A stretch of 64,000 nucleotides of DNA, from the NCBI RefSeq assembly GCF_014643695.1, contig NZ_BMJY01000005.1:62001-126000 (forward strand), read 5' to 3'. A model generated the notes under the pieces. It had not been told where the DNA came from and ran no database searches. It worked only from the letters and a program-made list of their open reading frames with translations. The stretch is from Microbacterium album (GTDB lineage: Bacteria > Actinomycetota > Actinomycetes > Actinomycetales > Microbacteriaceae). A program made the position numbers and the translations under genes. Positions 1-7,991 of the stretch are shown piece by piece (the stretch's first letter is position 1; every line of letters starts with the position of its first letter).

Positions 1-331
1 CCAACTCCACGCGCGCGACGTCCAGGGATGCGAGCGTGCCGTTCGCGGAATCCACGACCAGGACGGCATCGCCGTCCTGGTGCACGTCGAACTGCGGGGA
101 CCGCGCGCGGACGGCGTCATCGAGCAGGCGCGACGGATAGTTGAGGTGTCCGACGAGCAGGTCGTCGGATTTCGTCACCCAGACGCCCCCGTCGTCGAGC
201 TCGAGATCCGCGGTGGCGACGCCCTCGTAGATCATGGCGAGCGTCGAGACCACCACCGCGGCCGCGGTGAGGGTCGCGCCTGACGCAAGGGCAGAGCGGT
301 GCCGGCGCAGGGCGGTGAACAGCTGCGGCAT
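1..331 (-). CDS. N-terminus of a secreted/membrane-anchored Ig-like or FnIII-type repeat protein (partial)
   Basis: An open frame of 110 codons starts at an ATG at 331 and runs off the left edge without a stop. Residues about 13-30 form an alanine/valine-rich hydrophobic segment with basic residues just before it, as in an uncleaved signal anchor. It is followed by DLELDDGGVWVT and LLVGHLNYPS. This opening resembles the start of the large Ig-like/fibronectin-III proteins of Microbacteriaceae that sit beside MoxR/DUF58 genes; that family match is from memory, and the rest of the gene is not visible. The remainder would lie outside the window. A function in surface architecture or secretion is an inference. 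Confidence 0.55.
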   Translation of the reverse strand, partial: MPQLFTALRRHRSALASGATLTAAAVVVSTLAMIYEGVATADLELDDGGVWVTKSDDLLVGHLNYPSRLLDDAVRARSPQFDVHQDGDAVLVVDSANGTLASLDVARVEL

Positions 332-399
332 CGCTCTCCCGGGTCGCGCCGCGCGGGCGGCGTGATGGACACTGGACGGGGACGATCGCTTCACGGGAT

Positions 400-428
400 G
401 GCTCGCGGAACGAGCGGCTCCGCGAGCC
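400..428. repeat. 10-bp inverted repeat in a divergent intergenic region
   Basis: Arms GGCTCGCGGA (400-409) and TCCGCGAGCC (419-428) are perfect reverse complements around a 9-nt loop. It lies 69 bp upstream of the minus-strand gene starting at 331, so it would fall in that gene's leader or promoter region. No T-tract follows, and the flanking genes are divergent, so it is not an ordinary terminator. Confidence 0.5.
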
Positions 429-450
429 CGGTCTCGCTGACGAGGCCGGC

Positions 451-480
451 CGTGATGCCGACCTCACGGTCGGCATCACG
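451..480. repeat. 13-bp perfect inverted repeat, 4-nt loop
   Basis: Arms CGTGATGCCGACC (451-463) and GGTCGGCATCACG (468-480) enclose TCAC. Between the two divergent genes (332-762) I see no convincing ORF; this and the repeat at 400-428 are the only structure. It could be an operator for a dimeric regulator or a leader hairpin. Confidence 0.55.
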
Positions 481-762
481 ATGGGCGTCACAGCTGGCGC
501 CGGGTAACGCTCTGCTTCGCCTCCCCGCCCCGGTGCAGGCGCGGGTACGCGCACCGGGGACGAGTCACATCTAATCGACGCGGAGTCGCCTCCTGCCGCG
601 GAAAACGTCCGATCCGGCCCTTTCCGGAAAATCCGTCACATTCTGGAATCCCGATTCGTCGGCGAATCGGTGTGAAATTCCGCGCGCATACCACAGAGGG
701 ACGACGCCTCACCGGTGGTATATATGTCACGTCCGAGGAATGCAGACCTAGGGGAAACGCCC

Positions 763-1614
763 GTGCCCGCAGAGTCCACAGCCGACGCCGATTCGGTGGC
801 CCGCTTCGCCGCGGATCTTCGCAAACTCCGTCTTGAGGCGGGAAACCCGACCCTCACGCACCTGCAGCGGGAAACCGGTATTTCGCGCAGTGTACTGTCG
901 GACGCTTTCGCCGGCCGACGACTCCCCTCCGCCCGCACCGTGGACGGCATCGTCCGGATCTGCACGGGTGAGCCGCATGTGTGGATCGACCGGCGGGACG
1001 CGCTCGCGGGAATGACCGCGCGCGAGGCGGCCGATCCGGCCGTCCCGACGACGGTCCCCGACGACGAGGAGCCGGGCGACGCTGCCGTCACGCCGCCGGC
1101 CGCGCGCCCGATGCGCCGGCGCACGGCCATCCTCCTCGCGGCCGCGACCTTCGTCCTCGGCTCCGCGACGACCGGCACCGCCGCCGCGCTCGTCACGTCC
1201 CACCTGCACCAGGAGCAGATCCGCGCGCTCACGCCCCCGACTGCTCCGCGGATCGCGGTCCAGACCGGCCAGGATCCGGCCCACACGGAGTGCGTCGACG
1301 ACGCGTCCGTCGCGACCGGCGACACCCGCGCCGACAACTCCCTGCTCGAGATCGTCTGGTCCAACAAGTGCTACGCCGGGTGGGGGCGCATCACCCGCTA
1401 CGACGGCCTGTACCAGGGCAACACCGTGACGATCGCGATCTACCCACAGACCGCGCCGAACGGCCCGGACCGGCAGGAGGCCACCGAGCACGACGTGCAG
1501 GGCGCGTACACGACGCTGGTGGTCCGCCCCTCGCCCGACACCTTGCTGTGCGCGGAGGGCAGCTTCACGGTCGACGGCAAGCGCATCGACCTCGGCGATC
1601 CCATCTGCATCTGA
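763..1614 (+). CDS. XRE-like HTH plus DUF2690 membrane protein
   Basis: The product is 283 residues. Residues about 10-65 form a helix-turn-helix domain (LQRETGISRSVLSDAFAG). Residues about 121-145 are one transmembrane helix after RRR, and 170-283 match the DUF2690 pattern, with Cys177, Cys203, Cys263 and Cys282 and the core NKCYAGWGRITRY. The layout is a cytoplasmic HTH tied to an extracytoplasmic cysteine-containing domain, as in a one-component membrane sensor; the sensed signal is unknown. I chose GTG 763 because AGGGGAA (750-756) sits 6 nt upstream. In-frame ATG 724 and GTG 715 are alternatives with weaker ribosome-binding sites. It converges on the next gene with 28 nt between stops. 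Confidence 0.75.
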   Translation: MPAESTADADSVARFAADLRKLRLEAGNPTLTHLQRETGISRSVLSDAFAGRRLPSARTVDGIVRICTGEPHVWIDRRDALAGMTAREAADPAVPTTVPDDEEPGDAAVTPPAARPMRRRTAILLAAATFVLGSATTGTAAALVTSHLHQEQIRALTPPTAPRIAVQTGQDPAHTECVDDASVATGDTRADNSLLEIVWSNKCYAGWGRITRYDGLYQGNTVTIAIYPQTAPNGPDRQEATEHDVQGAYTTLVVRPSPDTLLCAEGSFTVDGKRIDLGDPICI

Positions 1615-1642
1615 CCCGGTCGCCGCGTCGTGGGCCGGCGCG

Positions 1643-2017
1643 TCAGCCGGCCGGCTCGCCGGCGCCCTGTTCGCGCTCGCGCTTGCGCCGGGCGATCTCG
1701 GCGCGCAGCCGCTCCTCCTCGATCTCGCGTTCGAGATCGAGGAGCTGCTGCTCGGTGCTGCGACGATCGGGACGCGCGTCCACGATCCGCACCGGCGCCT
1801 CCCAGGCTCCGGTGGGACGCGCGGCGCGGACGGGGCGCTCCGGATACTCGCGTCCCACGGCCCACCACAGGATGCCGCCGAGAAGCGGGATGATGATGGC
1901 GATCATCAGCCACAAGAACTTGGGTAGGTGCTTCACCTGCCCGTCCTGGCGGGTGATGATGTCGATGAGCGTGACCACCGAGAACGCGAACGTCAGCAGC
2001 GACAGCACGATGTACAT
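1643..2017 (-). CDS. PLDc_N-domain small membrane protein
   Basis: The product is 124 residues. Two transmembrane helices (about 2-22 and 34-53) contain the PLDc_N signature, with KFLWLMIAIIIPLLGGILWW. A charged helical tail (about 85-120, many Glu/Arg) is probably coiled-coil. The family takes its name from the N-terminus of phospholipase D-like cardiolipin synthases, but here no HKD catalytic domain follows, so it is a stand-alone membrane module of unknown role. Its start lies just downstream of the intended stop of the HNH gene (2075). Confidence 0.8.
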   Translation of the reverse strand: MYIVLSLLTFAFSVVTLIDIITRQDGQVKHLPKFLWLMIAIIIPLLGGILWWAVGREYPERPVRAARPTGAWEAPVRIVDARPDRRSTEQQLLDLEREIEEERLRAEIARRKREREQGAGEPAG

Positions 2018-3453
2018 GCCGCCACGCTATCGCCGCATTCCGGTGTGTGGCGACCCTTGGCGGCTGCTCGCTCGTCAGAAGGGCGGGGGTGGCCCGCCGG
2101 TATAGACGATCGTGGGGATGTCGGTGTATTCGTAGCCGGCGGGACTGTGCCAGCGCATGCGCCCGCCGGGGAGCTGGGTGAGGCGCCAGGGGGGTGGTGC
2201 TTCATGGTGTGGTGGCCCGGGCAGAGCGCGCCGAGGTTGCTGATGTGGGTCCGGCCGCCGTGAGAGTAGGGCACGGTGTGGTCCATGTCGCAGCGCGAGG
2301 CCTTGGTGGTGCAGCCGGGTGCGCGGCACGTCTTGTCACGCGCGTGAAGGTAGCGGCGTTGCGCTGCGGTGGGGGTGTAGTGGTCGACGGTGAGGAGCGC
2401 CGCGGTGTCGGGATGGTGGAACAGGCGTTCCCAGGCCGTGGCGTGCCCGGCGACGCGGCGGGCGGTGTCGGGGTCGATCGGGCCGTAGCCGGCAAGCAGC
2501 GCGGGGGCGTCGTCGAGACCGGTGAGCGTGGTGGCGGGGATCGTGACCTCGACGGTCGCGGCGATCGCGCCCTCGGCGTCGTGACCGGTGGGGGCGCCGG
2601 TCAGCAGCAGGTCGGCGGCGATGTCGGCGCGCAGCTGCGCGAGGCGACGCTGATCGCTGGCCTTCACCGCGCGCGGGTCGTCCCCGCCGTGCCCGGCGTC
2701 GGCGCCCTCGCCGCCGGCCGGCTCGACGCTGGCGGGGGCCGCGCCGGCGGGCTCGGGGTGGTCGAGGTCGCGGGCGGCGGCCGCACGGTCGCGTCGGACG
2801 GCTTCGGCCATCGTGGTGAGGCGGTCGTAGATGCCGTAGGCGACGATCGCCGGGGCGATCAGGTGCACCTCTGCCAGCCCGTCCGGCAGGTCCTCGACCC
2901 AGACCCGGCGCTCCTCGCGGGCGGTCTCGTGCCGCTCGGCCAGCGTGGTGGGGTGGTGTCTTTCGGCGACCTGCGCGGCGAGCGCGCTCGTGCGCGCCGG
3001 CGTGCTGCCCTCGGCCAGGGGCAGGATGCCGGCCTCGTATCCGGCGCGCGCCGCGTCGTCGGCGATACGGCTTCCCGCGTCGACGATCTCGCGTGCGTGC
3101 CGCTCCGAGATCCGCGCGTCCGCGAGGGCGTCGTAGGTCGCGGGGAAACGCCGCACGAGATCGAACGCGCGGTCCATGCGGCCCTGCATACCGCGCGGTG
3201 ATTCCCGTACCGCCGCGGCGGCCTCCGCGGCCATGGACCGCAACGGCAGCTCGTACTGGCCCGCCGACTCGCACCGCTCCAGCTGGTCCAGCGCGATCCC
3301 GGTGAGCCCGGCCAGCACCCGCGCCTCGCGGGCCGCCAGTGCCGCCCGCGCGGCGTGCACCTGCTTCAGCTCCTCGATCAGCACCCGAGCACGGCGCCGC
3401 TCAGCCGGGGTGAACCCCCAGCTGACCTCGTCGGCGTCCATGAACCTCGGCAT
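1993..3453 (-). CDS. DUF222/13E12-type HNH endonuclease with a C-terminal frameshift
   Basis: As read, the ORF is 486 residues: an alpha-helical DUF222 domain, then an HNH nuclease motif (CRAPGCTTKASRCDMDHT, about residues 375-392, then NLGALCPGHHTMKHH). These proteins are multicopy in Actinobacteria; their role is unsettled. After HHTMKHH the frame becomes low-complexity, while the conserved ending (PPWRLTQLPGG to PPPPF, stop at 2075) lies in another frame. Lengthening the G6 run at 2189-2194 by one base would join the two. The readthrough tail also overlaps the start of the next gene, which supports a 1-base deletion or sequencing error. HNH residues precede the break, so activity may survive. 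Start ATG 3453 is chosen because earlier codons extend into low-complexity sequence. Confidence 0.75.
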   Translation of the reverse strand: MPRFMDADEVSWGFTPAERRRARVLIEELKQVHAARAALAAREARVLAGLTGIALDQLERCESAGQYELPLRSMAAEAAAAVRESPRGMQGRMDRAFDLVRRFPATYDALADARISERHAREIVDAGSRIADDAARAGYEAGILPLAEGSTPARTSALAAQVAERHHPTTLAERHETAREERRVWVEDLPDGLAEVHLIAPAIVAYGIYDRLTTMAEAVRRDRAAAARDLDHPEPAGAAPASVEPAGGEGADAGHGGDDPRAVKASDQRRLAQLRADIAADLLLTGAPTGHDAEGAIAATVEVTIPATTLTGLDDAPALLAGYGPIDPDTARRVAGHATAWERLFHHPDTAALLTVDHYTPTAAQRRYLHARDKTCRAPGCTTKASRCDMDHTVPYSHGGRTHISNLGALCPGHHTMKHHPPGASPSSPAGACAGTVPPATNTPTSPRSSIPAGHPRPSDERAAAKGRHTPECGDSVAACTSCCRC

Positions 3454-3566
3454 ACCCCGACTCTGCCACCACCCTCGGACATTTGTTCGAATCTCCGGGG
3501 TGGCTGTGGACAACCACGCCTCCGCGGCAGACCGACTCCCGTGAGCCCGCTGCGGCGGGCCGCGCC

Positions 3567-3572
3567 TAGAAT
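3567..3572 (+). promoter_or_regulatory. Candidate -10 element for purSQ
   Basis: TAGAAT lies 40 nt before the purS start, in the gap between the divergent HNH gene and purS. It is the only good -10-like hexamer there. No convincing -35 is visible. Confidence 0.4.
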
Positions 3573-3612
3573 GGAACGGTCCTCCCCCTCCCGCGACATT
3601 CGGAGCCCGAAC

Positions 3613-3861
3613 ATGCCCACCATCGTCGTCGACGTCATGCCCAAGGCCGAGCTCCTGGACCCGCAGGGGAAGGCCGTCACGGGGACGCTCTCCCGGCTCG
3701 GCCACGGCGCCTTCACGGAGGTGCGCATCGGCAAGCGATTCGAGCTCACGGTCGAGGGCGAGGTCACCGAGGAGCTGCTCGCGCAGGCGCGGCAGGTGGC
3801 CGACGAGATCCTGTCGAACTCCGTGATCGAGGACGTCGTGGGCATCGAGGTGGCGGAATGA
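3613..3861 (+). CDS. purS: Phosphoribosylformylglycinamidine synthase subunit PurS
   Basis: The 82-residue protein has the PurS fold signature: a [19 protein letters not shown] start, then [20 protein letters not shown] and a helix ending in [12 protein letters not shown]. PurS bridges PurL and PurQ in the heteromeric FGAM synthase of purine synthesis (FGAR + Gln + ATP to FGAM). It overlaps purQ by 4 nt, so the two are translated together. Length is normal for the family. Confidence 0.95.
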   Translation: MPTIVVDVMPKAELLDPQGKAVTGTLSRLGHGAFTEVRIGKRFELTVEGEVTEELLAQARQVADEILSNSVIEDVVGIEVAE

Positions 3862-4565
3862 CCGCGCGCATCGGGGTCATCACCTTCCCGGGGTCGCTCG
3901 ACGATCGCGACGCCCAGCGCGCCGTCCGACTCGCGGGCGCCGAGCCCGTCGCGCTGTGGCACGGCTCGCACGACCTGCACGGCGTCGACGCGCTCGTCCT
4001 CCCCGGTGGGTTCAGCTACGGCGACTACCTGCGCGCCGGCGCGATCGCCGCGCTCGCGCCCATCATGACCGAGGTCAAGGACGCAGCCGCGAAGGGGATG
4101 CCGGTGCTCGGCATCTGCAACGGCTTCCAGATGCTCGTGGAGGCGCACCTGCTTCCGGGCGGACTGATCCGCAACGCCCACCAGCAGTTCATCCGGCGCG
4201 ACCAGCGCCTGCGCGTCGAGAACGCCGACACCGCGTGGACCACGGAGTTCGAGCAGGGCCAGGAGATCATCATCCCGCTCAAGAACGCCGACGGCGGCTA
4301 CATCGCGGACGAGGAGACCCTCAAGCGGGTCGAGGGCGAGGGCCAGGTCGCCTTCCGCTACCTCGGCGTGAACCCCAACGGTTCGCTCAACGACATCGCT
4401 GGCCTCACGAACGAGCGCGGGAACGTCGTCGGCCTGATGCCGCACCCCGAGCACGCAGTCGAGCCCGGCTTCGGCCCCGCCACGCCGGCCGCCATGCGCT
4501 CCGGCACGGACGGTCTCGGCATCTTCGCGAGCGCGATCTCCGCGGTCGTGGCGCAGGCCGCCTGA
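3858..4565 (+). CDS. purQ: Phosphoribosylformylglycinamidine synthase, glutaminase subunit PurQ
   Basis: The 235-residue class I glutamine amidotransferase supplies ammonia from glutamine to PurL. The nucleophile is Cys87 in GICNGFQ. The His196/Glu198 pair is in MPHPEH, and the oxyanion region is [12 protein letters not shown]. Length is normal. It starts inside the purS stop (ATGA). No purL follows: the next gene is convergent and begins catabolic cluster A, so purL must be elsewhere. Confidence 0.95.
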   Translation: MTARIGVITFPGSLDDRDAQRAVRLAGAEPVALWHGSHDLHGVDALVLPGGFSYGDYLRAGAIAALAPIMTEVKDAAAKGMPVLGICNGFQMLVEAHLLPGGLIRNAHQQFIRRDQRLRVENADTAWTTEFEQGQEIIIPLKNADGGYIADEETLKRVEGEGQVAFRYLGVNPNGSLNDIAGLTNERGNVVGLMPHPEHAVEPGFGPATPAAMRSGTDGLGIFASAISAVVAQAA

Positions 4566-4593
4566 GTCCGCCGCCCTCGAGGCGGCGACGGAC
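4566..4593. terminator. Bidirectional terminator-like hairpin
   Basis: CGCCGCC (4569-4575) pairs with GGCGGCG (4581-4587) around CTCGA, and outer GTCC/GGAC can extend it. It lies exactly between the convergent stops of purQ and the M24 gene. There is no T-tract, which is common in GC-rich actinobacteria. Confidence 0.5.
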
Positions 4594-4604
4594 CCAGGCG
4601 CGGC

Positions 4605-5756
4605 TCACCAGCCGAAGGAGAAGTCGTGCCGGCTCAGGCGCTCGGCACCGTCCTCCGTGATCAGGTACGTGTAGCCGGCGGTGAAGCCCTCCCCGGCGAT
4701 CTCCGTGATCGCCGCGGGATGCATCGCCAGCGTCATGCCCGGCCGCAGCTCGAACTCGGCCTGGTCGCCCAGCACCCAGCCGTCCGACACGTCCAGCCCG
4801 ATCGCGTGCCCGTGCGAGAACGGGTTGCTCGCGCCCGCCTCCGCGATGCGCGCACGCATCGCCTTGGACACGTCCGACACGAGGGTGCCGGGGCGCAGCA
4901 TGGACTCCCCGAGCGTGAAACCCGCGTGCCACGCGGCGGCCAGGCGCTTCAGGGAGGGGCTCAGCTCGTCGACGGGCATGGAGACGGGCAGCTGGGCGTA
5001 GTAGCCGCCGTACGCCGGCGTGATCTCCATGAACAGCGTCCCGCCCGACTCGAGCACGTCGCCCGTGGGGTAACGGTCGAAGTTCATGAACCCGCCCTCG
5101 GCGTCGATCACCTCGAGCGAGTACGGCGACTGGTGCTCGAAGACGAACTTCTTGATCTCGCCGTACACGGTGTAGTCGCTCATCCCCGGCCGGATGAAGT
5201 CGCGCAGCATGTCGTAGCAATCGTCGGCGATCGCGGCGGAGCGCCGCATGAGCGCGATCTCGTTCTCGCTCTTGATCGCGCGCAGCTTCCAGAAGATATC
5301 GCTCGCGTCGACGATGCGCGCGTCGCCCACGGCATTGCGAAGCGCGTCGTACACGCTCACCCCGATCGCGGATCCGCCCACATAGCCGACCTTGCCCGAC
5401 ACGTTCATGCTGCGGATGAGCCCGACCGAATCGTTGCTGAAGCCGTAGGCTCCGTCGCCGAAGGGCCGCACGTCGATGAACTCGCGGATCGGGCCCACCT
5501 TGTCGATCTTGGGCGAGTGGGCGATCGCCGGATGGATGAAGTGGGTCAGCCGCCCCTCGGCCGGCAGGACGATCATCCCGCCGCCGCCGAGGTTCGAGAT
5601 GTACCGGACGTGCCCGCGGTTGAAGATGTCCTGCAGGCCCGCGACCAGCAGGACCTCGATGTCGCGGGCCTTCATCTCCTCCCGGATCTTCGCGATGCGA
5701 TCCGTGAGCTCGCTGACGGGGATCTGGGTGATCCCCTCCACGCTGGCGATGGTCAT
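4605..5756 (-). CDS. Creatinase-like M24 (pita-bread) protein lacking the usual metal ligands
   Basis: The 383-residue protein has a creatinase/prolidase N-terminal domain (about 20-155) and a pita-bread catalytic domain. The two aspartates that bind metal in aminopeptidases are absent: the strand reads LFMEITPAYGGYYAQLP. The first glutamate ligand site reads AMHPAA. The histidine of HGHAIGLDVSDGW is kept. This resembles creatinase, a metal-free C-N hydrolase, more than Xaa-Pro dipeptidase; the substrate is unknown. The start is ATG 5756 with AAGGAG upstream. It follows the alcohol dehydrogenase by 65 nt in one operon. A relative lies at 60500-61690 in cluster B. Confidence 0.8.
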   Translation of the reverse strand: MTIASVEGITQIPVSELTDRIAKIREEMKARDIEVLLVAGLQDIFNRGHVRYISNLGGGGMIVLPAEGRLTHFIHPAIAHSPKIDKVGPIREFIDVRPFGDGAYGFSNDSVGLIRSMNVSGKVGYVGGSAIGVSVYDALRNAVGDARIVDASDIFWKLRAIKSENEIALMRRSAAIADDCYDMLRDFIRPGMSDYTVYGEIKKFVFEHQSPYSLEVIDAEGGFMNFDRYPTGDVLESGGTLFMEITPAYGGYYAQLPVSMPVDELSPSLKRLAAAWHAGFTLGESMLRPGTLVSDVSKAMRARIAEAGASNPFSHGHAIGLDVSDGWVLGDQAEFELRPGMTLAMHPAAITEIAGEGFTAGYTYLITEDGAERLSRHDFSFGW

Positions 5757-5821
5757 GGTGTTCTCCTTCTGGTGATGGTCGGGCGATGGTCGCCCCGGGT
5801 CGGCACGGCGGTTCACGCCGC

Positions 5822-6937
5822 TCACGCGAAGCCCTCGATCACGGCGCGGGCGCCATGGGCGGGCGGCGCGGCGTACGCGCGGTTGATCTCACGGAGGTGG
5901 ATGCGCTCCGAGATGAGGTCGTCCAGGGGCAGCCGGCCGTCGAGGTACATGCGGGCGTAGAGCGGGATGTCGCGCGCGGGGTTCGTGCCGCCCATGTACA
6001 CGCCCCGGAGCGATCGCTGGTGACCGATCATGTCCCGCATGGTGTCGAGCTCGAGCAGGGCACCCGGGCGCGGGATGCCGATGAGGTAGGCGGCGCCGCC
6101 GCGGCACGTGGAGCGGATCGTGGCGATGGTCGCCTGCACGGCGCCGACGGCGTCGAACGCGTGGTCGACGCCTCCCGGCGCGACGGCGGCGACCTCTCTC
6201 GCCGGGTCCGGCACGGAGCCGTCCACCAGGTGCGTCGCCCCGAGCCGCCCGGCGAGCTCGAGCTTGTCCCGGTCGACGTCGACCGCCACGATCGTCGTCG
6301 CGCCCGCCAGCACGGCGCCGGACACGACGTTCAGGCCGACGCCCCCGAGCCCGAACACGGCGACGCTCTCCCCCGGTCGCACGCGAGCGACGTTCAGGAC
6401 CGCGCCGACGCCCGTCGCGACGCCGCAGCCCAGCAGGCTCGCCTGCGCGAACGGCATCTCGTCCGGGATGACGGCGAACTGGCGCTCGTCTGCGAGGGAG
6501 TACGTCGCGAACGCCGAGGTCCCGAGGGTGTGCACCGCAGTCCCGCGTCCGGAGCCCTCGCCGCTGCGGATGCGCGGCGACGCCCCCGCGGGGCGCTCGA
6601 GGGCACCGGGCGCCGCGCACAGGGTCGGACGGCCCTCCCGGCACGGGAGGCACCGCCCGCACGTGCGCACCTCGGTCCCGACGACACGGTCGCCGGTCCG
6701 CAGCGAGGTCACACCGGGCCCGACGGCCACGACCGTGCCCGCGAGCTCGTGACCGGCCACGAGCGGCAGGGCCCGCCCGCGGTCCACGCTGGCCACGTTG
6801 AGGTCGGAGTGGCACAGCCCGGCCGCCGCGACCTCGACCAGCACCTCGGTGCCCTCCGGCTCCGAGAACTCGACCTGCTCGACGCGGAACACCCCGTCGA
6901 GGGCGCGGACGACGGCCGCGATGCCGGTGCGGGTCAT
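5822..6937 (-). CDS. Zinc-dependent medium-chain alcohol dehydrogenase (cluster A, copy 1)
   Basis: The product is 371 residues. Catalytic zinc ligands are Cys42 (GLCHSD) and His63-Glu64 (AGHE); structural zinc ligands are Cys93, Cys96, Cys99 and Cys107. A Rossmann motif GLGGVGLNVV follows at about 200. The overall pattern resembles class III/NDMA-type alcohol dehydrogenases (LGCGVATGVG). It probably oxidises an alcohol or hydroxymethyl intermediate; the substrate is not known. The start is ATG 6937 with a purine-rich site upstream. It is divergent from the LysR gene, 83 nt apart, and leads the operon with the M24 gene. Confidence 0.85.
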   Translation of the reverse strand: MTRTGIAAVVRALDGVFRVEQVEFSEPEGTEVLVEVAAAGLCHSDLNVASVDRGRALPLVAGHELAGTVVAVGPGVTSLRTGDRVVGTEVRTCGRCLPCREGRPTLCAAPGALERPAGASPRIRSGEGSGRGTAVHTLGTSAFATYSLADERQFAVIPDEMPFAQASLLGCGVATGVGAVLNVARVRPGESVAVFGLGGVGLNVVSGAVLAGATTIVAVDVDRDKLELAGRLGATHLVDGSVPDPAREVAAVAPGGVDHAFDAVGAVQATIATIRSTCRGGAAYLIGIPRPGALLELDTMRDMIGHQRSLRGVYMGGTNPARDIPLYARMYLDGRLPLDDLISERIHLREINRAYAAPPAHGARAVIEGFA

Positions 6938-7007
6938 GAGCTCGCCCTCTCGAGACGGCGGACGGGCCGGCGCCGCCGCCCGTGGGGATGGGTCGCGCGG
7001 CATGCCC

Positions 7008-7013
7008 TATGTT
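7008..7013 (+). promoter_or_regulatory. -10 element of a likely leaderless LysR transcript, inside an inverted repeat
   Basis: TATGTT is followed by 7 nt and then ATG 7021, with no Shine-Dalgarno site, as in leaderless actinobacterial mRNAs. GCCC (7004-7007) and GGGC (7014-7017) flank it symmetrically, so autoregulation is possible. Confidence 0.4.
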
Positions 7014-7020
7014 GGGCGCC

Positions 7021-7968
7021 ATGGACCAGCGACTGCTCAAACGGCGTCTGCCGCGCGTGACCACGCGGCAGCTGTGGCACTTCGTCACGGCCGCCGAGAG
7101 CGGCAAGCTCGCGGAGGCGGGCCGGCTGCTGAGGGTCGCGCCCTCGGCCATCTCCGCCTCGATCGACGAGCTCGAGGCGACGCTCGGCGTGCAGTTGTGC
7201 GTGCGGCGCAAGGCCAAGGGCCTCGTGCTGACGCCGTCCGGCGAGGCCGCGCTCGCGCTGGCCCGGAATCTGCTGACCGACCTGCTCGACTTCGAGAACG
7301 CGTTCCGTGAGGACGACTCGACCACGAGCCCCCTCGTCGTCGGCTGCTACATGTCGCTCGCTCCCGTGGTGCTGCCGATGACGCAGGCGCGGTTCGCGTC
7401 CGTGCTGCCCCACGCGAGCCTCGAGTTCATCGAGGACGCGCACGACGAGCTCCAGGAGCGACTGCTCGAGGGCACGATCGACATGGCGTTCATGTACGAC
7501 CTGGATCTCGACCACCGGCTCAAGCGCGTTCCGCTCGTGTCGGTGACGCCCCGTCTGCTGATGCCCGTCGACCACCCGCTCGCGGGGCCCGATGCGCCCG
7601 ACAGCGTCCCGCTGGCGATGGTCGCCGACGAGCCGTTCGTGCTCTTCAGCGCGTCCCCGCTCTTCGAGCACTACCTGCGCATCTTCGCGGACGAGGGCAT
7701 CGAGCCCCGCATCGCCCATACGTGCCGCAACGTCGGCACGATGCGGGCGTTCGTCGGGCGCGGGACGGGGCTCGGCCTCTCCTACGAGCAGTACGACCTG
7801 AGGGTGTCCGTCGAGAACCTCGAGATCGTCTCGAAGCCCATCTCGAGCGGCTCCGCCCAGCCCATCGACCTGTGCATGGTGCTTCCCAAGGGTGCGAAGC
7901 CCAGCGCGCTCACGAAGCGGTGGATGGAGACGGCCTGGAACGTCATCCGCGAGCCGTCGGCCGTCTGA
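7021..7968 (+). CDS. LysR-family transcriptional regulator
   Basis: The 315-residue protein has an N-terminal winged HTH (TRQLWHFVTAAESGKLAEAG; SAISASIDELEATLGVQLCV) and a C-terminal periplasmic-binding-like effector domain starting at LVVGCYMSLAPVVLP. LysR proteins usually control the divergent gene. Here that is the alcohol dehydrogenase-M24 operon, and perhaps the long minus-strand operon ending 23 nt away at 7992. The co-inducer is unknown. Confidence 0.9.
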   Translation: MDQRLLKRRLPRVTTRQLWHFVTAAESGKLAEAGRLLRVAPSAISASIDELEATLGVQLCVRRKAKGLVLTPSGEAALALARNLLTDLLDFENAFREDDSTTSPLVVGCYMSLAPVVLPMTQARFASVLPHASLEFIEDAHDELQERLLEGTIDMAFMYDLDLDHRLKRVPLVSVTPRLLMPVDHPLAGPDAPDSVPLAMVADEPFVLFSASPLFEHYLRIFADEGIEPRIAHTCRNVGTMRAFVGRGTGLGLSYEQYDLRVSVENLEIVSKPISSGSAQPIDLCMVLPKGAKPSALTKRWMETAWNVIREPSAV

Positions 7969-7991
7969 CCGGCGCCGCGTCGCGGTGGCCG

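Noticed and set aside
2194..3201. Plus-strand ORF of 335 codons antisense to the HNH gene
   Set aside because: Glycine/valine-rich shadow; the DUF222/HNH homology on the minus strand is unambiguous.
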